Below, in pieces: positions 1-5,725 of a DNA stretch of 6,033 nt (its first letter is position 1; the number at the start of each line of letters is the position of its first letter). Source of the DNA: Flavobacteriaceae bacterium (GTDB lineage: Bacteria; Bacteroidota; Bacteroidia; Flavobacteriales; Flavobacteriaceae); the NCBI GenBank assembly GCA_030633285.1, contig DAOVTC010000073.1:1-6033 (forward strand), given 5' to 3'. Position numbers and translations under genes: made by a program. The notes below the pieces were generated by a model, which was not told the DNA's origin, ran no database searches, and worked only from the letters and a program-made list of their open reading frames with translations.

Positions 1-282
1 GCCGTGGTGATCATTATGACATTCAAAACAGTCTTTTTTCACAACTTTTGAATTGGCATGATATCCACTATTTTGATCTAAAAGTGATTGTATTTCATCA
101 TGGCAATCCAAACATTTTTCATTAGATACTTTTTCGCCTAAATCATGGCATAATGTACAATTACTCATACCTTCTAGCTCTGCATGAGCTTGTGATAAAT
201 CTCCTGGGGATATCTGACTGTAACTATTAAAAGAAACAATCAGTAAAAAAATCAAAATAATATGTTTTAAAAATCTATTCAA
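1..282 (-). CDS. Exported multiheme c-type cytochrome, N-terminal part (runs off window)
   Basis: Translating the minus strand from position 282 gives 94 residues open to the window edge. Residues 1-23 are a signal peptide: basic N-terminus (NRFLKH), hydrophobic core at 8-18, and a likely cut near SYSQ. Three CxxCH heme-attachment motifs follow at residues 42-46 (CTLCH), 57-61 (CLDCH) and 85-89 (CFECH), with further histidines (33, 75, 92, 93) that could be distal ligands. It should therefore be a periplasmic or outer-surface electron carrier with covalently bound hemes; more hemes probably lie beyond the edge. The start is TTG at 282: an in-frame TAA lies three codons upstream and the first ATG (residue 39) would delete the signal peptide. 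The start is 5 bases after the stop of the flavoprotein gene, so it is probably the third gene of the operon and the electron acceptor or donor of the membrane module. Total heme number and partner are unknown. Confidence 0.82.
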   Translation of the reverse strand, partial: MNRFLKHIILIFLLIVSFNSYSQISPGDLSQAHAELEGMSNCTLCHDLGEKVSNEKCLDCHDEIQSLLDQNSGYHANSKVVKKDCFECHNDHHG

Positions 283-287
283 ATGAA

Positions 288-1637
288 TTATTTATGTTTT
301 TTCATTATATGTCCAAAACGCTTAGTAATTTCAATACCTGCATTTTGTAAAAACTTCGTGGGCAATTCTCCTCCTGCAAAAATATACACCAAGTCATTTT
401 CTAACACTCTTGGCTCATCCCCTCCATTTACTTTAATAGTTACAGATTGATCATTTAAAGACACTAAATTAGAATCAAAAATAGCTTTAAGAGAATGATC
501 AGCTATTGCTTCAGTTATTTTTTCTCTGTTTTTAGGTTTAATTCTGGCAAATTTATCTTTTCTATAAGAAAGAATCACCTCATTATCACCCTTCAATAAC
601 ATGGCTGATTCAACTGCTGAATCACCACCACCCACAACTATTATTTTTTTACCAGAAATTCTTTCAGGTTCTAATAATCTGTACGCTACTTTTTGTGATT
701 CCTCTCCAGGAATACCCAATTTTCTAGGGCTTCCTCTTCTTCCTATTGAAAGTAGTACATTATTACAAATGTATTCTTTGCCATTATTTGTTTTAATTTT
801 AAATGTATCATTTTGTATGGGAATAATATCTTCAACCTTAGTATTTTCAATAATTTCTATATCGTGTTCATTTATTACTTTATTCCAAAGTTGAAGTAAT
901 TCATCTTTTGAGGTGTCATGTAACTTTGCCTTGCCATATAAAGGTAAATTCATTGGTGATGTCATAACTACCTTTGCTCTTGGAAAAGTATAAACCGTTC
1001 CTCCTAAAGAATCTTGCTCTAAAGTAATGGAAGTTAAACCGTGTTTTTTAGCAGCTAGTGTAGCCGAAATACCAGCAGGGCCTGCTCCTACAATTATGAC
1101 ATCAATTACATTTTCTTTAGACGGTTTTTTATTTTTCACCATACTTTCAATAGCCTGTTGTCCTTGCTCAACACTATTTTTAATTAAGCCCATTCCTCCT
1201 AATTCTCCGGCAATATAAATACCTTTAGTGTTTGTCTCAAATTTTTCATTTACATGTGGTAAATCTACTCCTCTTGATTCTGTACCAATACGAAGTGATA
1301 TTGCTTCAACTGGACAACTATGAAAACAAGCCCCGTGTCCAATACAATTAGAAGTATTGATAACTGTTGCTTTCCCATCAACAATACCTAAAATATCTTT
1401 TTCCGGACAATCTGATATGCAAGCAGCGCTACCAATACAAGTATTAAGGTCAATATATGGATGTAGTGAAACTGGTTCAAATAATCCTTCTTCTTTAGCA
1501 ATAACAACTTTTCTTTGAACTTCTAAAGAATTTATTTTTTGTTTTTTGAGATAGAAATATACAGTGATTATACATAAGATAAACACCGTTCCATAAACCA
1601 AAACTTGTTCTAAAATTACCTCCATTAGAATATCCAT
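288..1637 (-). CDS. Membrane-anchored ferredoxin-FAD-NAD(P) oxidoreductase
   Basis: A 449-residue protein. Residues 8-30 form one membrane helix followed by KKQK, so the rest should be cytoplasmic. Residues 61-113 resemble a two-cluster bacterial ferredoxin with cysteines 67, 73, 77 and 98, 104, 108; the usual second cysteine is Ser70 and His101. Residues 131-166 (ETNTKGIYIAGE, then GLIKNSVEQGQQA) look like the last FAD-contact segment of a thioredoxin-reductase-like protein. The FAD domain starts at 178 with GAGPAG (184-189) and the nucleotide domain has GGGDSA (336-341) followed by SYRK. The protein ends soon after the FAGGELPT segment (420-427). No CxxC redox pair of thioredoxin reductase is present. 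It probably moves electrons between NAD(P)H and the adjacent cytochromes; direction is not shown. The ATG at 1637 overlaps the cytochrome b gene by 13 bases. A second ATG at 1625 (residue 5) would form a TAATG stop/start junction and is an equally good start. Confidence 0.85.
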   Translation of the reverse strand: MDILMEVILEQVLVYGTVFILCIITVYFYLKKQKINSLEVQRKVVIAKEEGLFEPVSLHPYIDLNTCIGSAACISDCPEKDILGIVDGKATVINTSNCIGHGACFHSCPVEAISLRIGTESRGVDLPHVNEKFETNTKGIYIAGELGGMGLIKNSVEQGQQAIESMVKNKKPSKENVIDVIIVGAGPAGISATLAAKKHGLTSITLEQDSLGGTVYTFPRAKVVMTSPMNLPLYGKAKLHDTSKDELLQLWNKVINEHDIEIIENTKVEDIIPIQNDTFKIKTNNGKEYICNNVLLSIGRRGSPRKLGIPGEESQKVAYRLLEPERISGKKIIVVGGGDSAVESAMLLKGDNEVILSYRKDKFARIKPKNREKITEAIADHSLKAIFDSNLVSLNDQSVTIKVNGGDEPRVLENDLVYIFAGGELPTKFLQNAGIEITKRFGHIMKKHK

Positions 1638-2449
1638 TTATAACCAAAAGCCAATGTAACTCCTACATGAATAACCAAAATAACGAGCATAATTAAAGCA
1701 AAAGGTAAATGAGCAACATGCCAATATTTAAAAAGTTTCTGCATTGTCTCTAGTCTGGCAATTTTTCTGGAAAGTGACATTTCATTTTTAACCATTTTAA
1801 GAATAGAAATTCTTTCAGTCTTAGGTAAATTATTACTTTTCAGTACTTTTCTTAAATTTCGTGTGGTTTTATTGTTCGATGTATTTTGATCATCAGCGAA
1901 TCTTACAATCGTCTCTACAATATCATTTTCTAAATTAAATTTATCCCTTAAAACATTTGTTAAGTTAATTTTCATATCTTTTACTTCACTCAAACTAAGC
2001 TCTCTACCCTCAATAGTACGAGGAATTTGAATATAAATAAACCTTCCGATAACACCACTTAAAACAACAGCTACCATGCTCCAAAAAGCAATAGAAACAA
2101 TTCCTCCAAATTTAAAAGCTGTATGAAAAAGAATTAATATTGGACCGAGTGTACACAAGAAAATATGAAACTCTAATAAATATTTTAATCTTATATATTT
2201 TGATAAAAAACCATACCTTTTTCTAGCAATATAAATTGCTACACCAAATACAATCATAAAAGTTCCGATTATGCCCAAACCTTGACCATAAATTCCACTC
2301 GGCTTAAACCAATTATGTTGAGAATGATAAAATCTTTCTTCTAAAGGTGTGTTATAATAAGTATATCCAGTATATATCAAATAAAGGGTTGTAATCAATA
2401 TAATTACAACCATAACTATTATAAATATAGCATGAACTAGCTTTTTCAA
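1625..2449 (-). CDS. Di-heme membrane cytochrome b with long cytoplasmic loop
   Basis: A 274-residue membrane protein with five predicted helices near residues 5-27, 54-75, 91-111, 117-140 and 248-268. Two histidine pairs have the classic cytochrome b spacing of 13 intervening residues: His95/His109 in helix 3 and His247/His261 in helix 5. This allows one heme near each membrane face. Positive residues after helix 2 (ARKR, then KYIRLK) and after helix 4 place the N-terminus and the 141-243 loop in the cytoplasm. That loop, about 100 charged residues, separates the two heme helices and could dock the flavoprotein encoded next. It is probably the transmembrane electron conduit between the cytoplasmic flavoprotein and the periplasmic cytochrome c. 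It is the first gene of the operon. The start is TTG at 2449: a TAA codon lies immediately upstream in frame, and the first ATG (residue 13) would break helix 1. The family name (cytochrome b561/b6-like) is judged from the heme pattern only. Confidence 0.8.
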   Translation of the reverse strand: MKKLVHAIFIIVMVVIILITTLYLIYTGYTYYNTPLEERFYHSQHNWFKPSGIYGQGLGIIGTFMIVFGVAIYIARKRYGFLSKYIRLKYLLEFHIFLCTLGPILILFHTAFKFGGIVSIAFWSMVAVVLSGVIGRFIYIQIPRTIEGRELSLSEVKDMKINLTNVLRDKFNLENDIVETIVRFADDQNTSNNKTTRNLRKVLKSNNLPKTERISILKMVKNEMSLSRKIARLETMQKLFKYWHVAHLPFALIMLVILVIHVGVTLAFGYKWIF

Positions 2450-2668
2450 TTATATTTAATTTTTTTATGAATGATAGTAGTATTTAAAACAACGAAACTT
2501 TTAGGTAAAAATTGTTTTACAAGTTATCATTAAGTGAATAAAGCCTCTTTAATTTATTGATTTAATCATATTTTTTTATTTAAATAAGTATATTTACCTA
2601 TCCATTTTATTTCTTATTTTAATTTGAATATCATTTTAAATAAAACCAATATTTCTAGAATTTATATT
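2450..2668. promoter_or_regulatory. Divergent intergenic region between cytochrome operon and patatin gene
   Basis: This very AT-rich gap of 219 bases lies between two divergently transcribed units, so it should hold promoters for both. I searched for the Bacteroidota pattern (TTG, then about 17-23 bases, then TAnnTTTG). On the plus strand TATATTTA (2589-2596) and TTAATTTG (2619-2626) each miss one informative base, and neither has a correctly spaced TTG upstream. I found no convincing minus-strand match. The promoter function is inferred from gene layout; exact sites are not resolved. No small gene is visible here. Confidence 0.45.
2505..2520. repeat. Short palindrome GTAAAA-N4-TTTTAC, possible operator
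   Basis: Perfect 6-base arms (GTAAAA and TTTTAC) flank the 4-base centre ATTG. The site ends 56 bases upstream of the TTG start of the cytochrome b gene, a reasonable position for a transcription factor site controlling the operon. It does not match the FNR/CRP consensus TTGAT-N4-ATCAA. In DNA this AT-rich a chance palindrome is quite possible. Confidence 0.25.
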
Positions 2669-4993
2669 ATGAAAAAACTTCTTCAATTTTTCATCCTAAG
2701 TTTATTAATAGTATCACCACATCTAATTCTTGCTCAAGATAAAAAACCAAAAATAGCTTTGGTTCTTAGTGGTGGCGGTGCAAAAGGAATTGCGCATATT
2801 CCGACTTTACAAATCTTAGATTCTTTAGGCATAGTACCTGATTTAATTATTGGAACAAGTATGGGTAGTGTTGTTGGTGGTTTTTATGCTATGGGTTACT
2901 CTGGAGATAGTATTGCTACTATAACAAAAAATGCCAAATGGGATGAGCTTTTAGGTGGTGTAACTTCTTTAAATGATGTTGGTGTAGAAGAAAAAAGTGA
3001 ATACAAAAAATACATGGTCGATTTTGACTGGGTAAAAGGAAAACCTAAAATCAGTTCTGCATTGCTGAGTGATCAAAACCTTAGAGAATTCTTCTCAACA
3101 TATGCATATCCAGTTTATAGAATAAATGACTTTGATGATCTTCCTATTCCATTTAGAGCTATGACAACAGATATTGTAAATGGCAAGGAAGTAGTACTTA
3201 AAAATGGATCTATATCTTTTGCCATGAGAGCAAGTATGTCAATACCAACTATTTTTAGAGCTATGCCATATAATGGTACTTTACTGGTAGACGGTGGTGT
3301 ACTTAACAATTTTCCTGTTGATGTTGCCAAAGAAATGGGCTTCGATTTTATAATTGGTAGTGATGTTGGAGGAGGTATGGAACCTAAAGAGAAATTAGAA
3401 AGTATACCAGCAATTCTTTTTCAAACTGGCATGCTTACAAGCCTTATAAAAAATCCTGCTAATCAAGAACTCTGTGATATATTGATAGATCATGTACCCA
3501 GTTTAACTTACTCTACTGGTGATTTTACAAAAAGCACAGAAATTTACGAACAAGGAAAAATTGCTACTTATAAAAATATGGAAGCTTTTGTTGCTTTAGC
3601 AGAAAAAATTAAAAATTATAACCAACGACCTCATATTTTACCTATAGCTCCAAAAGAAATATTTATTGATAGTTTTACCTATAAAAACATAAGTAAAGGA
3701 AATATAGACTTAGTACAATCAAGAACGAATTTAATACCGCATAAAAAATATACTATAAATGAAATTAAAAAAGGTGTTAATAGAGCAATGGGAACTGAAC
3801 TCTTTAGCCAAATAACATTCAACCCAACATTTGAATCAGGTAGTGATAAAGTAAACCTAGAAATTGAAGGTTTTGAAAAATCTAAGCACCAAATAAAAGG
3901 ATCATTGCACTATGACACTTATCGTGGAATTGGCTTATTTGTTAATTATACAGGAAGAAATATTATTGGTGATGCCTCACGATTTTTAATAAGCATCGAT
4001 ATTGCTGAGCAACCTGGTTTTAGAGTACAATACCAAAAAAATATTGGTGAAAAAAAAGATTGGTGGTGGAGATCTGAAGCACTTGGACAAAAACTAATTC
4101 AAAATTTTTATGTTCTTGGTGAGAATGTTGACGACTTAGATTATAGGTATTTTCAATTTGATAATCAGTTCAATAAAAATATTCATCCACTTAAAAGTTA
4201 TGTAGGTATTGGTTTAAATTATGAAAACACGACATTGAAACCAACTGTTGACCCTGAAGTTGCTGACAATCCATTTTTTCTTGAAAATTACAATTTTAAA
4301 AATTTTGAGATTTATGCGCATTATTTTTACAACACCATGGATTTGACTTTTTTCCCTACCAAAGGAGCTTTTTTCAATGCTAAGCTAAGTAGATCTATCT
4401 ACCATGATATGGATATTCATTTTACTGATGAAAACATTCCAAGAGTTAATGGAGCAACAAATAGTTTTACCAAGTTAGGCTTAGATTTTGAAAAAAGATT
4501 GCATTTGCATAAAAACATAACTGGAATATTTGGAGTATCTACAAATTTTATTTTTGTAGATGATTTAAAGTCAGATGATGTTTCATTTATTGAATATGGT
4601 TACGGAGGTTCTTATTCTCTAGGTGGTAATTTGATAAGACCGAGAAAAGGTGATTTTATTTTCCCTGGATTAAATGAAGGTGAATTGGTTGTTACTCAAT
4701 TTATGATGTTAAACCTTGGACTACAAATTAAAACATTTAATAAACTTTTTTTAACTCCACATATGAATATAGCTTCTGTTGGTTTCGGTAATTTTGATGA
4801 TTATATTGAAGATGCATTTAATCCGAAAGGCGATTGGCAATTTTCACAAACTAGTAAGTTAATATCAGGTGGAATTACGGCTTCGTATAACTCCTTTTTA
4901 GGTCCTGTTACTTTTGATGTCTCTTGGGTAAATAATATCAATAAGGTTAGAACTTTTTTTGGTGTTGGCATTCAATTTAATCGCTCTAATTGA
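2669..4993 (+). CDS. Patatin-like phospholipase fused to Omp85-type outer-membrane barrel (type Vd autotransporter-like)
   Basis: Starting at the ATG at 2669 the protein has 774 residues. Residues 1-22 are a signal peptide (MKKLLQFF, hydrophobic core, cut after ILA). The patatin domain spans about 28-235 with its family blocks: oxyanion loop GGGAKG (35-40), nucleophile elbow GTSMG (62-66, Ser64) and the second catalytic residue in DGG (Asp208). The Ser-Asp dyad is intact, so lipid acyl hydrolase activity is expected. A POTRA-like segment lies at about 332-405, and from 406 to the end alternating, aromatic-rich strands resemble the bacterial surface antigen/Omp85 barrel, ending FFGVGIQF plus NRSN. 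This order matches patatin autotransporters such as PlpD (Pseudomonas) and FplA (Fusobacterium). A TTG at 2624 is in frame, but it would put 15 polar residues before the signal peptide, so ATG is preferred. It is a single gene, divergent from the cytochrome operon. Whether the patatin domain is released or stays attached cannot be told. Confidence 0.9.
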   Translation: MKKLLQFFILSLLIVSPHLILAQDKKPKIALVLSGGGAKGIAHIPTLQILDSLGIVPDLIIGTSMGSVVGGFYAMGYSGDSIATITKNAKWDELLGGVTSLNDVGVEEKSEYKKYMVDFDWVKGKPKISSALLSDQNLREFFSTYAYPVYRINDFDDLPIPFRAMTTDIVNGKEVVLKNGSISFAMRASMSIPTIFRAMPYNGTLLVDGGVLNNFPVDVAKEMGFDFIIGSDVGGGMEPKEKLESIPAILFQTGMLTSLIKNPANQELCDILIDHVPSLTYSTGDFTKSTEIYEQGKIATYKNMEAFVALAEKIKNYNQRPHILPIAPKEIFIDSFTYKNISKGNIDLVQSRTNLIPHKKYTINEIKKGVNRAMGTELFSQITFNPTFESGSDKVNLEIEGFEKSKHQIKGSLHYDTYRGIGLFVNYTGRNIIGDASRFLISIDIAEQPGFRVQYQKNIGEKKDWWWRSEALGQKLIQNFYVLGENVDDLDYRYFQFDNQFNKNIHPLKSYVGIGLNYENTTLKPTVDPEVADNPFFLENYNFKNFEIYAHYFYNTMDLTFFPTKGAFFNAKLSRSIYHDMDIHFTDENIPRVNGATNSFTKLGLDFEKRLHLHKNITGIFGVSTNFIFVDDLKSDDVSFIEYGYGGSYSLGGNLIRPRKGDFIFPGLNEGELVVTQFMMLNLGLQIKTFNKLFLTPHMNIASVGFGNFDDYIEDAFNPKGDWQFSQTSKLISGGITASYNSFLGPVTFDVSWVNNINKVRTFFGVGIQFNRSN

Positions 4994-5004
4994 TAAAAAA
5001 ATTT

Positions 5005-5035
5005 AATATCAAGTCAGAATAAAAAATTTGATATT
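5005..5035 (-). terminator. Weak hairpin between convergent genes
   Basis: AATATCAA (5005-5012) and TTGATATT (5028-5035) are perfect inverted arms of 8 bp around a 15-base loop. Read on the minus strand, the stem is followed by a T-rich run (complement of the seven A bases at 4995-5001), which fits termination of the LytTR gene, whose stop is at 5041. On the plus strand the following bases are not a T-run. The stem has only one G-C pair per arm, so it would be weak. Confidence 0.35.
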
Positions 5036-5040
5036 TATTA

Positions 5041-5361
5041 TCAAAGCAATTTTAAATTAATAATTTCCATTAATTCTTTTTTTCTACTTTTACTAATGGG
5101 TAATTGATATTGACCAATACTAATAATATTATTTTGAATAAAATTAATTTTTTCAAAATTTATAATATACGATCTATGTATTTGAATAAATTTCTCTTTA
5201 GGTAGAAGTTTAATTATTTTTGATAATGATAAAAGTGTAACCACCTTTTTATCTTCAAGAAAAAAACGAACATAATCACCCATACTTTCAATATAGATAA
5301 TTTCATTTATTATAATTTTCTGGATTTTGTAGCCAGTTTTTATAAAAAAGTAGTTGTCCAT
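5041..5361 (-). CDS. Stand-alone LytTR-type DNA-binding protein
   Basis: The 106-residue protein is almost entirely a LytTR domain, the DNA-binding module usually found at the C-terminus of LytT/AgrA/AlgR response regulators. Diagnostic stretches are IIYIESMGDYVRF (21-33), the LP..KFIQIHRSYIIN block (53-68) and the LPISKSRKKEL block (87-97). There is no receiver or sensor domain: the reading frame closes with a stop six codons upstream of ATG 5361, and only 119 bases separate it from the divergent PqqD gene, so no receiver is encoded nearby in another frame. It is probably a cytoplasmic transcription factor regulating itself and/or the divergent PqqD/ATP-grasp operon; this rests on the layout. 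It may respond to a partner protein or act constitutively. It is convergent with the patatin gene. Confidence 0.88.
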   Translation of the reverse strand: MDNYFFIKTGYKIQKIIINEIIYIESMGDYVRFFLEDKKVVTLLSLSKIIKLLPKEKFIQIHRSYIINFEKINFIQNNIISIGQYQLPISKSRKKELMEIINLKLL

Positions 5362-5371
5362 TTTTTTGTTT

Positions 5372-5386
5372 ACCGATTAAATTGGT
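5372..5386. repeat. 15-base near-palindrome upstream of LytTR gene
   Basis: ACCGATTAAATTGGT pairs with itself in six of seven positions around a central A; the remaining pair is G opposite T. It lies 11-25 bases upstream of the LytTR start codon, where a bound protein or an RNA hairpin could affect transcription or translation. LytTR proteins typically bind paired direct repeats, so it is not a textbook site for that protein. Function is inferred only from position and symmetry. Confidence 0.3.
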
Positions 5387-5432
5387 CAATTCAGATGAAA
5401 ATCTAATCAAGTCATCAAATAAATTTTCTCAT

Positions 5433-5456
5433 GTAAAATTAGTGATTTAATTTTAC
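5433..5456. repeat. Perfect 9-bp inverted repeat upstream of PqqD gene
   Basis: GTAAAATTA (5433-5441) and TAATTTTAC (5448-5456) are perfect inverted arms around the 6-base centre GTGATT. The element ends 24 bases before the PqqD ATG at 5481. It could be an operator for a dimeric regulator or a 5'-leader hairpin. There is no T-run following it, so it is not a typical terminator. Each arm has only two G/C bases, so chance remains possible. Confidence 0.35.
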
Positions 5457-5480
5457 TTAAATATTTCAAAGCTTTTGATT

Positions 5481-5723
5481 ATGAAATTAAAGAAAAACAT
5501 TGCAATTAGTGAAAGTGGATTTATTTTTAATCCTGAAATTGGAACTTCCTTTACAACAAATTCTTTAGGTGTAGCCATCTTAAAACAATTAAAAACCAAA
5601 ACTTCAACTGAAGAGATTATTGAATCTGTAGTTAAAAACTATGAAATAGATGCAACAACTTGTGAAAAAGACTTAGATGATTTTTTAAGAATTTTAAATC
5701 AATTCAACCTAATTGAAGAGTAG
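5481..5723 (+). CDS. PqqD-family small protein (RiPP recognition element-like)
   Basis: Eighty residues from the ATG at 5481, close to the usual PqqD length of about 90. The pattern fits the PqqD winged-helix fold: N-terminal beta hairpin (7-24, including GFIFNPEIGTSFTTN), a helix starting NSLGVAILKQL (27-37), then TSTEEIIESVVKNYEID (41-57) and the final helix/wing DLDDFLRILNQFNLIEE (64-80). In known pathways such proteins bind the leader of a precursor peptide and present it to a modifying enzyme (radical SAM, ATP-grasp or others). The following gene starts 2 bases after its stop, so the two are almost certainly co-translated. No precursor peptide gene is visible in the window, and no radical SAM gene is present. 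An in-frame TTG two codons upstream (5475) is a less likely start. The bound peptide is unknown; a general scaffold role is possible. Confidence 0.82.
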   Translation: MKLKKNIAISESGFIFNPEIGTSFTTNSLGVAILKQLKTKTSTEEIIESVVKNYEIDATTCEKDLDDFLRILNQFNLIEE

Positions 5724-5725
5724 TT

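Noticed and set aside
601..894. Open frame on the plus strand inside the flavoprotein gene
   Set aside because: It lies fully antisense to a gene with clear FAD and NAD(P) motifs, and its product shows no recognisable domain.
1027..1218. Small plus-strand open frame opposite the FAD-binding region
   Set aside because: It is antisense to the conserved GAGPAG region; its codons mirror the real gene and it has no independent support.
288..1637. Identification as thioredoxin reductase
   Set aside because: The CxxC redox pair is missing and a membrane helix plus ferredoxin domain is added; only the fold is shared.
2624..2668. Upstream TTG start for the patatin gene
   Set aside because: It would add 15 polar residues before a typical MKK signal peptide; ATG 2669 gives a normal exported protein.
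3115..3330. Minus-strand open frame inside the patatin domain
   Set aside because: It overlaps the conserved patatin core through the DGG motif; no domain or start signal supports it.
5362..5480. Remains of a response-regulator receiver domain upstream of LytTR
   Set aside because: The gap is 119 bases, against the roughly 350 a receiver needs, and the LytTR frame has a stop at 5377-5379.
5362..5480. A short precursor peptide gene ahead of PqqD
   Set aside because: I found no convincing short coding frame with a leader-like sequence here; a precursor, if any, should be downstream or elsewhere.
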